Positions 27,733 through 37,680 of a DNA stretch of 64,000 nucleotides are shown here, piece after piece. The notes beneath the pieces are model-generated. The model was not told where the DNA came from. It ran no database searches and saw only the letters and a list, made by a program, of their open reading frames with translations. The first letter of the stretch is position 1, and every line of letters starts with the position of its first letter. The DNA is taken from assembly GCF_900156645.1 (NCBI RefSeq), contig NZ_FTOC01000001.1, forward strand, positions 496,001 to 560,000, read 5' to 3'. Position numbers and translations under genes: made by a program. Source of the DNA: Salimicrobium flavidum (GTDB lineage Bacteria > Bacillota > Bacilli > Bacillales > Halobacillaceae).

Positions 27733-28401
27733 TCAATCATCTTCTACGACAAGATTTTTCTCGAAGCGACTTATATCTTTGTCAGCTCCTATCACAATCA
27801 ATACATCACTTTCCTTGATTTCTTCCGTAGCTCCGGGAGAAACGATTATATCCTTATTACGTTTAATAGCTACTACGTTACACCCATATTGAGCACGTAT
27901 ATCCAAATCGATGAGAGATTTCCCGCTCATTTTACTTCCTGCTTTCACTTCCACAACGCTATGGTCATCAGAAAGTTCAATGTAATCGAGTATATTATTC
28001 GATATGATATTATGAGCGATTCTTCGACCCATATCCCTTTCAGGGTGCACAACATGGTCTGCTCCGATTTTATTCAGAACTTTTTCATGGTAATCGTTCT
28101 GAGCCTTCACCGTCAGAGTTTTGATACCAAGCTCTTTAAGTATGAGTGTAGTCAGGATACTTGCATGGATATTATCACCGATCGCAACAATGACATGGTC
28201 AATGTTACGAATCCCCAATTCACGGAGTACATTTTCATCCGTAGAGTCCGCAATTACAGCGTGAGATGCTATATCTTTGAATTCGTTTACCTTATCTTCG
28301 TCCGTATCAATCGCCAGTACGTTCATCCCTTCCTGGCTTAACTCCCTACATATACTGCCACCGAATCGGCCCAAACCGACTACAGCAAATTCTCTTTTCA
28401 C
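27733..28401 (-). CDS. ktrC: Potassium uptake regulatory subunit KtrC (RCK)
   Basis: Cytosolic RCK ring subunit that gates a Ktr potassium channel in response to ATP/ADP and c-di-AMP. 222 residues from GTG 28401 behind AAGGAGGGG; the frame extends to 28425. Rossmann motif GLGRFGGSICREL near residue 8 and a C-terminal RCK_C domain (about 135-220). Placed beside rnjA as ktrC is in B. subtilis. The window also holds a KtrB/D channel subunit at 52.8 kb, a plausible partner. Confidence 0.92.
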   Translation of the reverse strand: MKREFAVVGLGRFGGSICRELSQEGMNVLAIDTDEDKVNEFKDIASHAVIADSTDENVLRELGIRNIDHVIVAIGDNIHASILTTLILKELGIKTLTVKAQNDYHEKVLNKIGADHVVHPERDMGRRIAHNIISNNILDYIELSDDHSVVEVKAGSKMSGKSLIDLDIRAQYGCNVVAIKRNKDIIVSPGATEEIKESDVLIVIGADKDISRFEKNLVVEDD

Positions 28402-28435
28402 TGATACCCCTCCTTCGCTTCTCACTTATTATCTC

Positions 28436-28475
28436 AAAAATAAGTGAGAAGGGCGAGGCCTTCTCACTTATTTTT
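28436..28475 (-). terminator. Terminator of cydAB
   Basis: A 17-bp perfect stem (AAAAATAAGTGAGAAGG and complement) with a 6-nt loop overlaps the end of cydB and has T runs on both sides. A second GAGAAG/CTTCTC half lies just left of it. Confidence 0.88.
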
Positions 28476-29481
28476 TACCTTTAATATAATCTGCATCGAA
28501 CAGAAACATCCTCATAAGTAGCGCCAATGAAGGTAGTAGCAGTAATAAACCCGCTATGAAAGCAATGACTAAAGCTAATCCCATAGCATCAGGGGTTACA
28601 CTTTCCGAAATTGTTACGTGAGGATAAAGGAGGTAAGGTAACTTTGAAGCTCCATACCCGAAAAAGGCAAAAAAGAATTGGAACATGACTGATATGAATG
28701 CCCACCCGTATAACTTTTCACTATACACAAGAAACACCGTGATCAAATAGAACAGCACACTCAACCCGAACATCCACCAATAGTCGAACATACGGTTAAA
28801 GTGTTCCGGGTTATGCTGACTCAAGGCAATGAATACGGTCATGCTGGCAATGATAGTAGGGATACTCCAAAACAAAGCATATTTTCTTACGAGGGACAAA
28901 GCATCCGCGTCGTCCGCCCTATCTGCATAGTACGTCAGGAACATAGAACTTATATACAGAACGGAAACGATCGCTAAGAACACTACACTCCACGAGTAAG
29001 GGTTCAGTAGCAGCTCACCGAATTCAAGCCTGACCCCGCTCTCAGTAACATTCAGGAACCCTCCTTCGGAAATAGTGAGGGCAGTAGAGAGAGAAGCGGG
29101 AATAAATAGACCTGTAGCCCCGTAAAGGAACATATATACGGAATTATTTTTCGACCCATAGCTTTCAAATGCGTAGAACGATCCGCGAATAGCGATAAGA
29201 ACAATCGCTATACTTCCCGGAATCAATAGAGCCTGGCCGAAAAAGTAAGCCATGTCAGGGAAGAAACCGACCAAACCAACGAAGAAGAAAACGAAAAATA
29301 CGTTGGTGACTTCCCAGACAGGTGACAAGTATCGTGAAATCAATTTATTCATAATATGATCTTTTTTCGTGATTCTTGCGTAATAAGCGAAAAATCCTGC
29401 TCCAAAATCCACGGAAGCTACGATCAGATAACCATAAAGAAACAACCATAATACTGTAATCCCTATATACTCATATCCCAT
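28468..29481 (-). CDS. cydB: Cytochrome bd-type oxidase subunit II
   Basis: 337-residue membrane subunit that packs against CydA in the bd-type quinol oxidase. Eight or nine helices; N-terminal VASVDFGAGFFAYYAR near residue 22 is the family mark. Length fits B. subtilis YthB (about 338) better than CydB proper. Start overlaps the cydA stop by one base (TAATG), so translation is coupled. Confidence 0.92.
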   Translation of the reverse strand: MGYEYIGITVLWLFLYGYLIVASVDFGAGFFAYYARITKKDHIMNKLISRYLSPVWEVTNVFFVFFFVGLVGFFPDMAYFFGQALLIPGSIAIVLIAIRGSFYAFESYGSKNNSVYMFLYGATGLFIPASLSTALTISEGGFLNVTESGVRLEFGELLLNPYSWSVVFLAIVSVLYISSMFLTYYADRADDADALSLVRKYALFWSIPTIIASMTVFIALSQHNPEHFNRMFDYWWMFGLSVLFYLITVFLVYSEKLYGWAFISVMFQFFFAFFGYGASKLPYLLYPHVTISESVTPDAMGLALVIAFIAGLLLLLPSLALLMRMFLFDADYIKGKK

Positions 29482-30833
29482 TATCGCTCCCCTCCTTTAT
29501 CCACTTCTTTGTAAAGATGTTCCAGTTCAATTTCAGCAGGATGATTCTTGAACATCTTCCGGAGAACTACAAGCGTCCCCACACCAAGCACAAAATAAAG
29601 CAGGAAGAACAACAGGAACATAGCGCCTACATGCGGGGAGGTAGTCGCTCCTTCAGCCACGGTCATAAAGCCTCTCAATATCCAAGGCTGCCGGCCAATT
29701 TCTGCATAGATCCAGCCGAATTCTATAGCCAACATCGATAATGGTCCAATCGATGTTAATGCCCATATCATCCATTTATTATGGGGATTCCACCTTTTAA
29801 TATAAGTCATGAGCACATAAAGGAATGTAATACCAAGAACAAACATCCCGATTGATACCATCAAGTCAAAAAAGTAATGGATCCATAAAGGAGGTTCTTC
29901 ATCATCCGGAATCTGGTCAAGCCCGGTCACCTCAGCATTAAAGTCGCCGTATGCCAAGAAACTGAGCATGTTAGGAAGCCTGATGGCGCCGTTTATTTCA
30001 TTATCTTCGCCGAGTGTGCCAAACAGGACGAGATCCGCTCCTTCTTCTGTTTCAAAGTGCCATTCGCCGGCAGCAAGTTTCTCGGGCTGATGCTCTGCCA
30101 GGAATTTCGCAGAAAGGTCTCCCGCGATAGCAGTAGAAATAGAAAAAACGAGCGTGGCGGTTACCGTAAGTTTCAAAGCGCGTTTCGCGTATTCCTGGTC
30201 CCGCTTAACAAGATAGGTGACTGCGGCAATAGTCGCAAGGATAGCAGCAGAAGCCATATAAGCGGACGAAACTACGTGAAATACTTTCGTAGGAGTGGCA
30301 GGATTGAACATAGCGGCTATCGGATTGATCGCATTGATGACTCCGTCTTCCATATTGAATCCTGCAGGTGTATTCATGAAGGCATTGACCGTCGTAATGA
30401 AAAACGCCGATAATGTACCACCAATGATAATTGGAATAGACAACCACCAGTGCGTCATAGGATTCTTGAAGCGATCCCATGTGTATAGATATGCTCCAAG
30501 GAAAATGGCTTCAAAAAAGAATGCGAAGGTCTCCATAAACAAAGGAAGAGCTATGACTTTACCCGCAAGTTGCATAAAACTTGGCCATAGTAACGATAAT
30601 TGAAGACCGATCGCCGTCCCGGTTACGACTCCGACGGCTACAATGATAGTGAAACCCCGCGCCCACCGCTTGGCCATGAGTGAATAATATCGGTCTTTTT
30701 TCTTGATACCGATCAGTTCCGCTATGGAAATCATCACCGGCACACCAACACCGATTGTAGCGAAAATAATATGAAAAATCAGTGTCATTGCAGTCAGCAT
30801 ACGACTCAGCATCACGGAATCCAGTTCAACCAT
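29481..30833 (-). CDS. cydA: Cytochrome bd-type oxidase subunit I
   Basis: 450-residue quinol-oxidising subunit carrying haems b558, b595 and d, donating electrons to oxygen without pumping protons. Ligand-region histidine in FHIIFATIGVGVP, the GLQLSLLWPSFM and KVFHVVSSAYMAS motifs, and the conserved EIGRQPWILRG are visible. Length and sequence are closest to the YthA branch (cyanide-insensitive type) of Bacillus. GGGGGAATAGG site before ATG 30833. A Rex-like operator lies 75 bp upstream. Confidence 0.93.
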   Translation of the reverse strand: MVELDSVMLSRMLTAMTLIFHIIFATIGVGVPVMISIAELIGIKKKDRYYSLMAKRWARGFTIIVAVGVVTGTAIGLQLSLLWPSFMQLAGKVIALPLFMETFAFFFEAIFLGAYLYTWDRFKNPMTHWWLSIPIIIGGTLSAFFITTVNAFMNTPAGFNMEDGVINAINPIAAMFNPATPTKVFHVVSSAYMASAAILATIAAVTYLVKRDQEYAKRALKLTVTATLVFSISTAIAGDLSAKFLAEHQPEKLAAGEWHFETEEGADLVLFGTLGEDNEINGAIRLPNMLSFLAYGDFNAEVTGLDQIPDDEEPPLWIHYFFDLMVSIGMFVLGITFLYVLMTYIKRWNPHNKWMIWALTSIGPLSMLAIEFGWIYAEIGRQPWILRGFMTVAEGATTSPHVGAMFLLFFLLYFVLGVGTLVVLRKMFKNHPAEIELEHLYKEVDKGGER

Positions 30834-30907
30834 TCCTATTCCCCCTTACTACTGGTTTTATCAATGTATTGGAATTCTAAGATGAGACATCAACATAAGT
30901 GACAACT

Positions 30908-30925
30908 TTGTGACTAATTTCACAA
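30908..30925. promoter_or_regulatory. Rex-type redox operator upstream of cydAB
   Basis: TTGTGACTAATTTCACAA is a perfect TTGTGA-N6-TCACAA palindrome, the Rex operator form. It lies 75 bp before cydA, next to a TTGTCA -35-like element on the minus strand (30897-30902). Rex represses cyd genes in other Firmicutes until NADH rises. The rex gene is not in this window. Confidence 0.75.
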
Positions 30926-31004
30926 TACCTGTTATTTGTAACTATACCGTACTTACTGGAAATATGTCTACCAAAATACCCTATCCTTCTAGTAATTAAA
31001 CAAA

Positions 31005-31028
31005 AAGCTGCCGGTTATACGGCAGCTT
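31005..31028 (-). terminator. Terminator of the ABC exporter operon
   Basis: On the minus strand AAGCTGCCG, a 6-nt loop, CGGCAGCTT and T residues; the stop codon at 31027 lies in the stem. Confidence 0.85.
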
Positions 31029-32838
31029 AAATCGCATCGAGCATCTGAAATTGTGATTTCACCAGTTCGTAATACTCCCCTTCTCTTTCCATTAATTCTT
31101 CATGGGAACCATTTTCAAGAATCTTTCCATCTTGTAAAACAAATATCCTGTCCGCTTCTCTGATGGTGGATAACCGGTGGGCAATCATTATAGCCGTCCG
31201 ACCTTCGAGCAGTTTGTTCAATGCTTCCTGAATCCTCATTTCTGTTTCTGTATCGATACTTGAAGTAGCTTCATCTAGTATTAGAATGCGAGGATCAGCC
31301 AGAAGCGCTCGTGCAAAGGATAATAATTGCCTTTCGCCTGCTGAGAGTATATTCCCCCGTTCTTCGACTTCTGTGAAATAACCTTCCGGAAGACGCTCAA
31401 TGAAATCATCTGCACCTACAACCTTCGCAGCTTCTTTCACCTCTTCATCCTCTGCATCCGGTCTTCCAAAACGTATGTTTTCCATGATCGTACCGGAAAA
31501 AACGAACGTATCCTGAAGAACTACACTGATCTGAGAACGGACACTCTCGATCGTCGCATCCTGAAGATCGATACCATCTATTTTGACACGGCCCTCTGTA
31601 GGGTCGTAAAACCTGCTGATCAGGTTCGCGATGGTCGATTTACCAGACCCGGTATGCCCGACGAGAGCTACCGTTTCGCCCTGTTTCATTTCTAATGACA
31701 AATCAGGTATCGCTATTCTTTTATCATCATATGCGAATTGTACCCGGTCAAATTCAATGTGTCCTTTCATATCCATAATTTCCACAGCATTTTCTTTCTC
31801 CTTCACATTCGGCTGTTCATCGAGAAATTCAAAGATCCTTTCTGAAGCTGCCATAGCCATAAGAAGCTGATTGTACATTTGGCCAAGTCGTGAAATGGGC
31901 TCCCAGAACATACCAAGGAAGAAAGAGAAAGAGACGAATGTACCGATGGTGATATCCCCTGCAAGAATAAGATGGGCTCCATATGCAAGAAGTATGACTG
32001 TACCTACTGCATTACTCATTTCCACGAATGGACGAAACATAGCACTTTTTCTGGACGCATCATTCCAGGCTTGAAAATTAGTGGTATTGATTCCTTCGAA
32101 GTACTCGGCATTCTCATTTTCCTGAGCGAACGCTTGAGTGATCCTCATACCCTGAAGACTTTCATTCAGATGAGAATTGAGCTTCGACTGTTCAATACGA
32201 ACCGTTTGCCAGGAACGCCGGATATTTCTTCGTAGTTTCGTCGAAATATAAAACATAATCGGAATAATGATCAGCACCGCCAGAGCCAATTTCGGACTGA
32301 GGGCGAATAGTAACACGATGATTCCTGAGAGTAGCACGATGTCCATCAGAACATTTATTATCCCATTCGTGAATAATTCCTGCAGAGAATTGATGTCATT
32401 CATGATTCTTACCAGAATCGATCCCGCCGATTTGGTATCAAAAAAACGATGGGATAATCGTTGAACATGGGAAAAGAGATGCTGTCTCAAGTCATAAATG
32501 ACGTTTTGTCCCAATATGTTTACGTATTTGATGCGAAGTAAATTTCCTACATAATTGAACAGATACATGACTGATATCCCTATCACGATCCACACAAGCA
32601 ACCTGATGTTTTCATCCGCAATGGCTACATCAAAAGCTACCCGCCCGATGATAACCGGTACAAACATACGCACCAGCGTAGATACGAGCATAGCTACAAT
32701 TGCAATCGGCAATAAGGTTTTTGTGTAGGGACGTACATATTTCAAAAGTCTCAGCAACTGTGTCCAATTGAAAGGCTTTTCTATAGCGTTATCTTCTGTA
32801 TATTGAAATCGCTCCAGGTGTTTCTTATTACGGGCCAT
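31027..32838 (-). CDS. ABC exporter half-transporter (consensus ATPase half)
   Basis: 603 residues: six-helix exporter domain (about 45-335) then ATPase domain (about 365-595). Walker A GHTGSGKST, Walker B ILILDEATSS with the catalytic glutamate, H-loop IAHRLST. Its signature reads LSAGERQ instead of LSGGQ. Together with the next gene this is the usual asymmetric heterodimer (BmrCD or YknUV class): this half has the intact Walker B, the partner the intact signature, so only one ATP site should hydrolyse. Lipid or drug export is likely; substrate unknown. 15 bp after its partner. Confidence 0.9.
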   Translation of the reverse strand: MARNKKHLERFQYTEDNAIEKPFNWTQLLRLLKYVRPYTKTLLPIAIVAMLVSTLVRMFVPVIIGRVAFDVAIADENIRLLVWIVIGISVMYLFNYVGNLLRIKYVNILGQNVIYDLRQHLFSHVQRLSHRFFDTKSAGSILVRIMNDINSLQELFTNGIINVLMDIVLLSGIIVLLFALSPKLALAVLIIIPIMFYISTKLRRNIRRSWQTVRIEQSKLNSHLNESLQGMRITQAFAQENENAEYFEGINTTNFQAWNDASRKSAMFRPFVEMSNAVGTVILLAYGAHLILAGDITIGTFVSFSFFLGMFWEPISRLGQMYNQLLMAMAASERIFEFLDEQPNVKEKENAVEIMDMKGHIEFDRVQFAYDDKRIAIPDLSLEMKQGETVALVGHTGSGKSTIANLISRFYDPTEGRVKIDGIDLQDATIESVRSQISVVLQDTFVFSGTIMENIRFGRPDAEDEEVKEAAKVVGADDFIERLPEGYFTEVEERGNILSAGERQLLSFARALLADPRILILDEATSSIDTETEMRIQEALNKLLEGRTAIMIAHRLSTIREADRIFVLQDGKILENGSHEELMEREGEYYELVKSQFQMLDAI

Positions 32839-32853
32839 CCTTCTTCCTCCTTT

Positions 32854-34605
32854 CTATCTTGGTGACGTTTTCATTATTTTTTCTTTGTCTTTATATTGAA
32901 TATCATAAATCCTCTGATAAATACCTCCGTTTGTAAGGAGCTCTTCATGTTTTCCTCTTTCTGCGATCTCCCCGTTTTCAAGTACGAGAATTTCATCAGC
33001 GTGCTTCAGTGAAGAAATACGGTGAGCTATAATGAAAGTGGTTCTTCCACTCATAACTTCCTTAAGAGCCATTTGGATTTTGAATTCCGTATCCATATCC
33101 ACAGCGGACGTCGCATCATCAAGGATAAGCACCGCAGGGTCGACTAAGATAGCTCTGGCGATGGCGATTCTCTGTTTCTGACCACCGGAGAGCCCCATCC
33201 CCCGTTCTCCCAAAAGAGTGTCATATCCATAAGGTGTATCCATAATGAACTCATGAGCCTGGGCCCTTTTAGAAGAATCTATGATTTCGCTCTCTGTCGC
33301 AAGAGGATTTCCGTAAGCGATATTCTCTTTAATCGTCGTCGAGAACAGGAATGATTCCTGTAACACAAACCCTATATTCCTCCTAAGCTGCTGCAGGTCG
33401 TACTCCTCCACCGGCTTCCCGTCTACATATACCTGCCCTGATTCGGGTTCATAGAATCTCGTCAACACTTGAGTCAGACTGGTCTTTCCGGAGCCTGTCG
33501 CACCGATCAGTCCGACAGTCGTCCCCGCAGGAGCGTCGAAGGTGATATGACTTAACGCTCTTTCTTCTTCACCAGGGTACGTCAATGTAACATCACGGAA
33601 AGATACAGAACCTTTCAATTTATTCTCTTTTGCCGAAGGGGCGTTGATGATGTCTTCATCTTCCTCCAAAATACTTAATAAACGTTCTCCAGAAGCCTTG
33701 GATTGAGAAAACAGGTTAATGACAAAACCGAAGTTCATAAGTGGCCCGAGTATATACCACACGAGACTGAAAAATGCGACAAGCTCACCAAGTTGCAGCT
33801 CACCGGTCGTGACTAGATAGCCGCCGAATGCGAGCAATGCCACTACACAGACGTTTCCGATGAACTCCATAAGTGGGAAGAACTTCGCCCAAATGTTCGA
33901 GGTAGCAATGTAAGTTTGCCGATAGTGATCGCTCCTGTTCAAAAACCGCTCTACTTCAAAGTCTTCACGGGACAAAGATTTCACTGTATTCATTCCGCTA
34001 ATATTTTCCTGTACTCTGGTATTCAGTTTTCCATATGATTTTCGTATCTTCCGGAAAGCAGGGTGCACGCGGCGATCAAATCGGAACACTACAACGATAA
34101 GAAACGGCATCGCCGCCATCGTCACCAATGCCAGCGGAACCGAATAATAAAACATAACGGAAAGGCTGACAGTTATCAGTAAAACAATCCGGATGAATTC
34201 CGAAAATCCGAATGATAGGAAAAAGCGGAAGCCGTCCACATCAGCCGTGAGTTTCGACATAATATCCCCCGTACTGGCATTATCATAATAACGGAAAGAA
34301 AGTCGTTGCAGCTTTTTATATAAAGCTTCTCTTAACGTATAAACGGCCTTGATACCAAAGTAATCACCTAAATATTGATGGAAATATGTAGCCACGGCTT
34401 TGATTCCCATCAAAACAAGGAAAATAGCACTGATATAAGGAATCCAAGAATACTGTCCATCTATAATCACTTTATCTATAGTTACTTGCAGTACAATCGG
34501 ATACACTACAGTAATCCCCGTAACGAATAATAAAGCGAACAAAGACCATAATAACCAGGATTTATAAGGCCAGTAAAATTGTTTCAATTTCTTAAAAGTT
34601 TCCAT
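32854..34605 (-). CDS. ABC exporter half-transporter (degenerate ATPase half)
   Basis: 583 residues from ATG 34605, chosen for its GAGGTG site; an ATG at 34626 would add seven residues. Six-helix domain (about 15-310) and ATPase domain (about 335-570). Walker A GATGSGKTS and signature LSGGQKQR are intact, but Walker B is VLILDDATSA: aspartate replaces the catalytic glutamate, as in the degenerate site of BmrCD- and TM287/288-type exporters. First gene of the pair. Confidence 0.9.
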   Translation of the reverse strand: METFKKLKQFYWPYKSWLLWSLFALLFVTGITVVYPIVLQVTIDKVIIDGQYSWIPYISAIFLVLMGIKAVATYFHQYLGDYFGIKAVYTLREALYKKLQRLSFRYYDNASTGDIMSKLTADVDGFRFFLSFGFSEFIRIVLLITVSLSVMFYYSVPLALVTMAAMPFLIVVVFRFDRRVHPAFRKIRKSYGKLNTRVQENISGMNTVKSLSREDFEVERFLNRSDHYRQTYIATSNIWAKFFPLMEFIGNVCVVALLAFGGYLVTTGELQLGELVAFFSLVWYILGPLMNFGFVINLFSQSKASGERLLSILEEDEDIINAPSAKENKLKGSVSFRDVTLTYPGEEERALSHITFDAPAGTTVGLIGATGSGKTSLTQVLTRFYEPESGQVYVDGKPVEEYDLQQLRRNIGFVLQESFLFSTTIKENIAYGNPLATESEIIDSSKRAQAHEFIMDTPYGYDTLLGERGMGLSGGQKQRIAIARAILVDPAVLILDDATSAVDMDTEFKIQMALKEVMSGRTTFIIAHRISSLKHADEILVLENGEIAERGKHEELLTNGGIYQRIYDIQYKDKEKIMKTSPR

Positions 34606-34780
34606 ATTTTTCACCTCATTTTCCATTACTTTAAATATATCGGTTTTCGAAATAAAATACCAGTAATCTGTCAGTTTTTTTCAAAAAATGAATCAATAGA
34701 TTATTAGCATCTTTTGAAGGGTATTGTTGATTTCAGTACTGGTTTTTTATATGATGCCTTAAGAAGAAAGGAGTGAGTTC

Positions 34781-35638
34781 ATGGAAATTTTCGGCCTTGA
34801 ATTTGATTTATCCGAAATTATCAGTACGATTGTACCAGTAATACTTGAGTTGATTTTGTTGCTCATCGCATTTGCGATTATCAAACCAGTAGGTTCTAAA
34901 GCTATCTCGAAATCGATGGAAACGATGGGGGCAAAGAAAAATTTGACCCCGGGGCGTACAAATACCCTGGAAAAACTGAGCATCAATGTGTTTTCTTATA
35001 CTTTGATCTTCATACTTTTCATCATGCTTCTGGGTGCAGTTAACATCGACATCGGCCCATTGCTCGCAGGGGCGGGTATCATAGGTCTTGCAGTAGCTTT
35101 CGGTGCTCAGAATCTGGTTGCGGATGTAGTGACAGGATTCTTCCTGCTTCTGGAGCGTCAAGTGGAAGTGGATGACTATGTAACAGTCGGAAGTTATGAA
35201 GGGATCGTCGAAGAAGTCGGTATTCGGACCACTAAAGTCCGTGGTTTCGACGGCACCCTTCATTTTGTACCTAACCGTCTTATCGAAGGAGTCAGCAACC
35301 ACTCTCGTGGTAATATGCGCGCACTAGTTGATATTGGAATCTCGTATGATGATAATATTGATGAAGCGATGAAAGTGTTGCAGAAAATCGCGGATCGTTT
35401 CAAAGAGGATGAACGCTTCATAGAAGGGCCGGACGTGCTCGGTGTGCAGAGCATCGGCTCCTCGGATATAGTCATCCGTATTCTCGGTCAAACGAAGAAT
35501 ATGGAACAGTGGAGTGTCGAGCGGGATATGCGGAAAGCGATCAAAGAAGCTCTTGATGAAGCTGGCATTGACATCCCGTTTCCACATCAGGTCAATATTT
35601 ACAAAAATAGCGAAGAAAAAAAGGAAGTAGCCAGATAA
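34781..35638 (+). CDS. ykuT: MscS-family mechanosensitive channel (YkuT-like)
   Basis: 285-residue small-conductance mechanosensitive channel that releases solutes on osmotic downshock. Three N-terminal helices, the pore helix segment LLAGAGIIGLAVAFGAQNLV (about 92-111) with its Gly/Ala pattern, then the beta domain (VDDYVTVGSYEGIVEEVGIR) and the C-terminal alpha/beta domain. AAAGGAG site before ATG 34781. ykuT lies near ykuQ-ykuR in B. subtilis, supporting orthology. Confidence 0.92.
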   Translation: MEIFGLEFDLSEIISTIVPVILELILLLIAFAIIKPVGSKAISKSMETMGAKKNLTPGRTNTLEKLSINVFSYTLIFILFIMLLGAVNIDIGPLLAGAGIIGLAVAFGAQNLVADVVTGFFLLLERQVEVDDYVTVGSYEGIVEEVGIRTTKVRGFDGTLHFVPNRLIEGVSNHSRGNMRALVDIGISYDDNIDEAMKVLQKIADRFKEDERFIEGPDVLGVQSIGSSDIVIRILGQTKNMEQWSVERDMRKAIKEALDEAGIDIPFPHQVNIYKNSEEKKEVAR

Positions 35639-35660
35639 CATTTGTATCACTAATCATACA

Positions 35661-35688
35661 AAAAGCTGCCGGAGTCCCGGCAGCTTTT
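35661..35688. terminator. Terminator of ykuT (bidirectional)
   Basis: A 12-bp perfect stem (AAAAGCTGCCGG and complement) with a 4-nt loop and T runs on both sides, between convergent ykuT and ykuR. Confidence 0.9.
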
Positions 35689-35714
35689 TTTGTTCCCTTC
35701 CGTACTCTTTAGGT

Positions 35715-36821
35715 TTAAAGATGGTACAGGGTGTCTGTTACAATAGAAATTCCATATTCAAGTGCTTCTTCCTTAGGCGTTAATGTCGACTGATGCAGAC
35801 CGGCCTCCGAATCTACTCCAAGCCAGAACATAAAACCGGGGATCTCTTTAAGCATATATCCGAAATCCTCCCCGGTCATTGCACGATCCGCTTCTTTCCA
35901 TTCGTACCCGAGTTCATCCATAAGTTGTATGAACTTTCCTGTTACAGTTTCATCATTGTAGACTTGATGGTAATTGGAGCCGTAATCGATTGTTATAGTG
36001 CAGTCATTAGAGATTTCCATGCCTCTTACTAATTTTTCGATCTCCGTCTTCACTTCCTCCATAATACTGCTCGATGTGGTACGGATCGTCCCTTCCAGCC
36101 GAGCGGTTTCTGCAATAATATTCTGAACCGTACCTGCTTCTACTTTTCCTATAGTTACAACAGCGCTTTCTAATGGGTCCACCCTCCTTGCAACAATCTG
36201 TTGGAGTTGTGTAACGTAAGAACTCGCAGCGACAATCATATCTTTAGTACGATGCGGATAAGCAGCGTGCCCTCCCACACCCTTAAAATCGATGAAAAGT
36301 TCGCTAGTATTCGCAAACAACAGACCCGGTTTTACAGAAAGGGTCCGTGCAGGAAGTTCAGGAGCGATATGCAAAGCGAAAATTTCATCCGGACGCCATT
36401 TTTTCATCGGTTCTGACTGTAACATAGGCTCTGCCCCTCCAGGACCTTCTTCAGCTGGCTGAAATAGAAACAGCACATTGTTTTCAGGTGGATGCTCCGC
36501 CATTTTCTCGAGAGCCCCTAAAGCTATTGTCATATGAAAATCATGTCCACAGGCATGCATCCTTCCTTCATGTACAGAAGAGAACTCATAACCGGTTTCC
36601 TCTTGGAGAGGCAAGCCATCAATGTCCGTCCTATAGCCTATCGTTTTCTCCGGGACCGTGCCTTTCACAAACACGAAGATACCTGTACGCCACGTCTCTA
36701 CTTCCAAGTGATTCTGAGGCATCTCGGAGATGAAACTGAGCAGCGTTTTCTGTGTTTTAACTTCTTCAAATCCAAGCTCTGGAATCTGATGAAGAGTTCT
36801 TCTAGTATTGATATAATCCAT
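35715..36821 (-). CDS. dapL: N-acetyldiaminopimelate deacetylase (YkuR)
   Basis: M20-family metallo-deacetylase of the acetylated lysine/diaminopimelate pathway: N-acetyl-LL-diaminopimelate to LL-diaminopimelate. 368 residues from ATG 36821, with GAGGAGG before it (the GTG at 36836 overlaps that site). Metal motifs [10 protein letters not shown] and [10 protein letters not shown] are present, with a central dimerisation domain (about 170-285). The dapH neighbour fixes the role. A second M20 protein at 57.7 kb is related but belongs to the ectoine operon. Confidence 0.9.
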   Translation of the reverse strand: MDYINTRRTLHQIPELGFEEVKTQKTLLSFISEMPQNHLEVETWRTGIFVFVKGTVPEKTIGYRTDIDGLPLQEETGYEFSSVHEGRMHACGHDFHMTIALGALEKMAEHPPENNVLFLFQPAEEGPGGAEPMLQSEPMKKWRPDEIFALHIAPELPARTLSVKPGLLFANTSELFIDFKGVGGHAAYPHRTKDMIVAASSYVTQLQQIVARRVDPLESAVVTIGKVEAGTVQNIIAETARLEGTIRTTSSSIMEEVKTEIEKLVRGMEISNDCTITIDYGSNYHQVYNDETVTGKFIQLMDELGYEWKEADRAMTGEDFGYMLKEIPGFMFWLGVDSEAGLHQSTLTPKEEALEYGISIVTDTLYHL

Positions 36822-36839
36822 TTTCACCCTCCTCACAAC

Positions 36840-36868
36840 AAAAGCTGCCCTTCCTAAGGGCAGCTTTT
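36840..36868 (-). terminator. Intra-operon terminator between dapH and ykuR
   Basis: A 13-bp perfect stem (AAAAGCTGCCCTT and complement) with a CCT loop in the short gap between dapH and ykuR. On the minus strand it is followed by only a short T tract (TTTTGTTGTGAGGAGG), so it probably reduces rather than stops readthrough. Confidence 0.75.
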
Positions 36869-36876
36869 GGCCGATT

Positions 36877-37593
36877 TTATTTCAGTTTACGAAGCTCCTG
36901 CATAATCTCCGTCTTCGATTTTGTCTGATCGTCGATATCTTTAAGTTTTCGAGCCGGAGAACCTGCAACAAGAGTATTCGGCTCAACGTCTTCTGTGACG
37001 ATAGCACCTGCAGCTACAACTGCTCCTTCTCCTACAGTAACCCCTTCAAGGATGACCGCATTAGCACCGACAACCACTCCATCTTCGACTACGACGGGTT
37101 TAGCGGAAGGAGGCTCTATTACGCCTGCAAGTACAGCACCTGCACCTATATGGCAGTTCTTACCTACAGTTGCACGCCCTCCTAACACCACGTTCATGTC
37201 AATCATCGTTTTTTCTCCAACGACTGACCCGATGTTGATGGAAGAACCATACATGATCACTGCACCGTCTCCGATTTCCACCTGATCACGAATAATCGCG
37301 CCAGGCTCGATACGCGCATTGATATCTTTAAGATCGAGAAGCGGAATCGCTGAATTTCGACGATTGTTTTCTACTTCATAGTCCTGGATTTTCGATTCAT
37401 TCGCTTTAAGAACGGCCTGTACTGCATCCCACTCTCCGAAAAGCACACCGGAGTCTCCCGAGATGAAGTCACGGACCTCTTTTCCGTAATCGATCTCAGA
37501 CAGGTTTTCACCTTTCACATATACTTTCACAGGAGTCGACTTCTCACTGTTTGATATAAAGCTGATGATTTCTTTCGCATCCATTTGATTCAC
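36877..37593 (-). CDS. dapH: Tetrahydrodipicolinate N-acetyltransferase
   Basis: 238-residue acetyl-CoA enzyme of the lysine/meso-diaminopimelate pathway (B. subtilis YkuQ). N-terminal alpha/beta domain (about 1-85), then a left-handed beta helix of hexapeptide repeats (about 90-215, for example [20 protein letters not shown]), and a C-terminal helix. GTG start at 37593 behind AAGGAGGCG. Followed by ykuR, the next-but-one enzyme of the path. Confidence 0.95.
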   Translation of the reverse strand: MNQMDAKEIISFISNSEKSTPVKVYVKGENLSEIDYGKEVRDFISGDSGVLFGEWDAVQAVLKANESKIQDYEVENNRRNSAIPLLDLKDINARIEPGAIIRDQVEIGDGAVIMYGSSINIGSVVGEKTMIDMNVVLGGRATVGKNCHIGAGAVLAGVIEPPSAKPVVVEDGVVVGANAVILEGVTVGEGAVVAAGAIVTEDVEPNTLVAGSPARKLKDIDDQTKSKTEIMQELRKLK

Positions 37594-37680
37594 AATAACG
37601 CCTCCTTATGTATTCTTTCCTTCTCTACTTTATCAAAGCACCTATACCGTGACAAGAATTAAGCAAGGAGACGTCTCCCC

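Noticed and set aside
37667-37678. GGAGACGTCTCC palindrome after cbpB as an operator
   Set aside because: Lies in the 3' flank with no promoter; more likely a weak terminator hairpin or chance.
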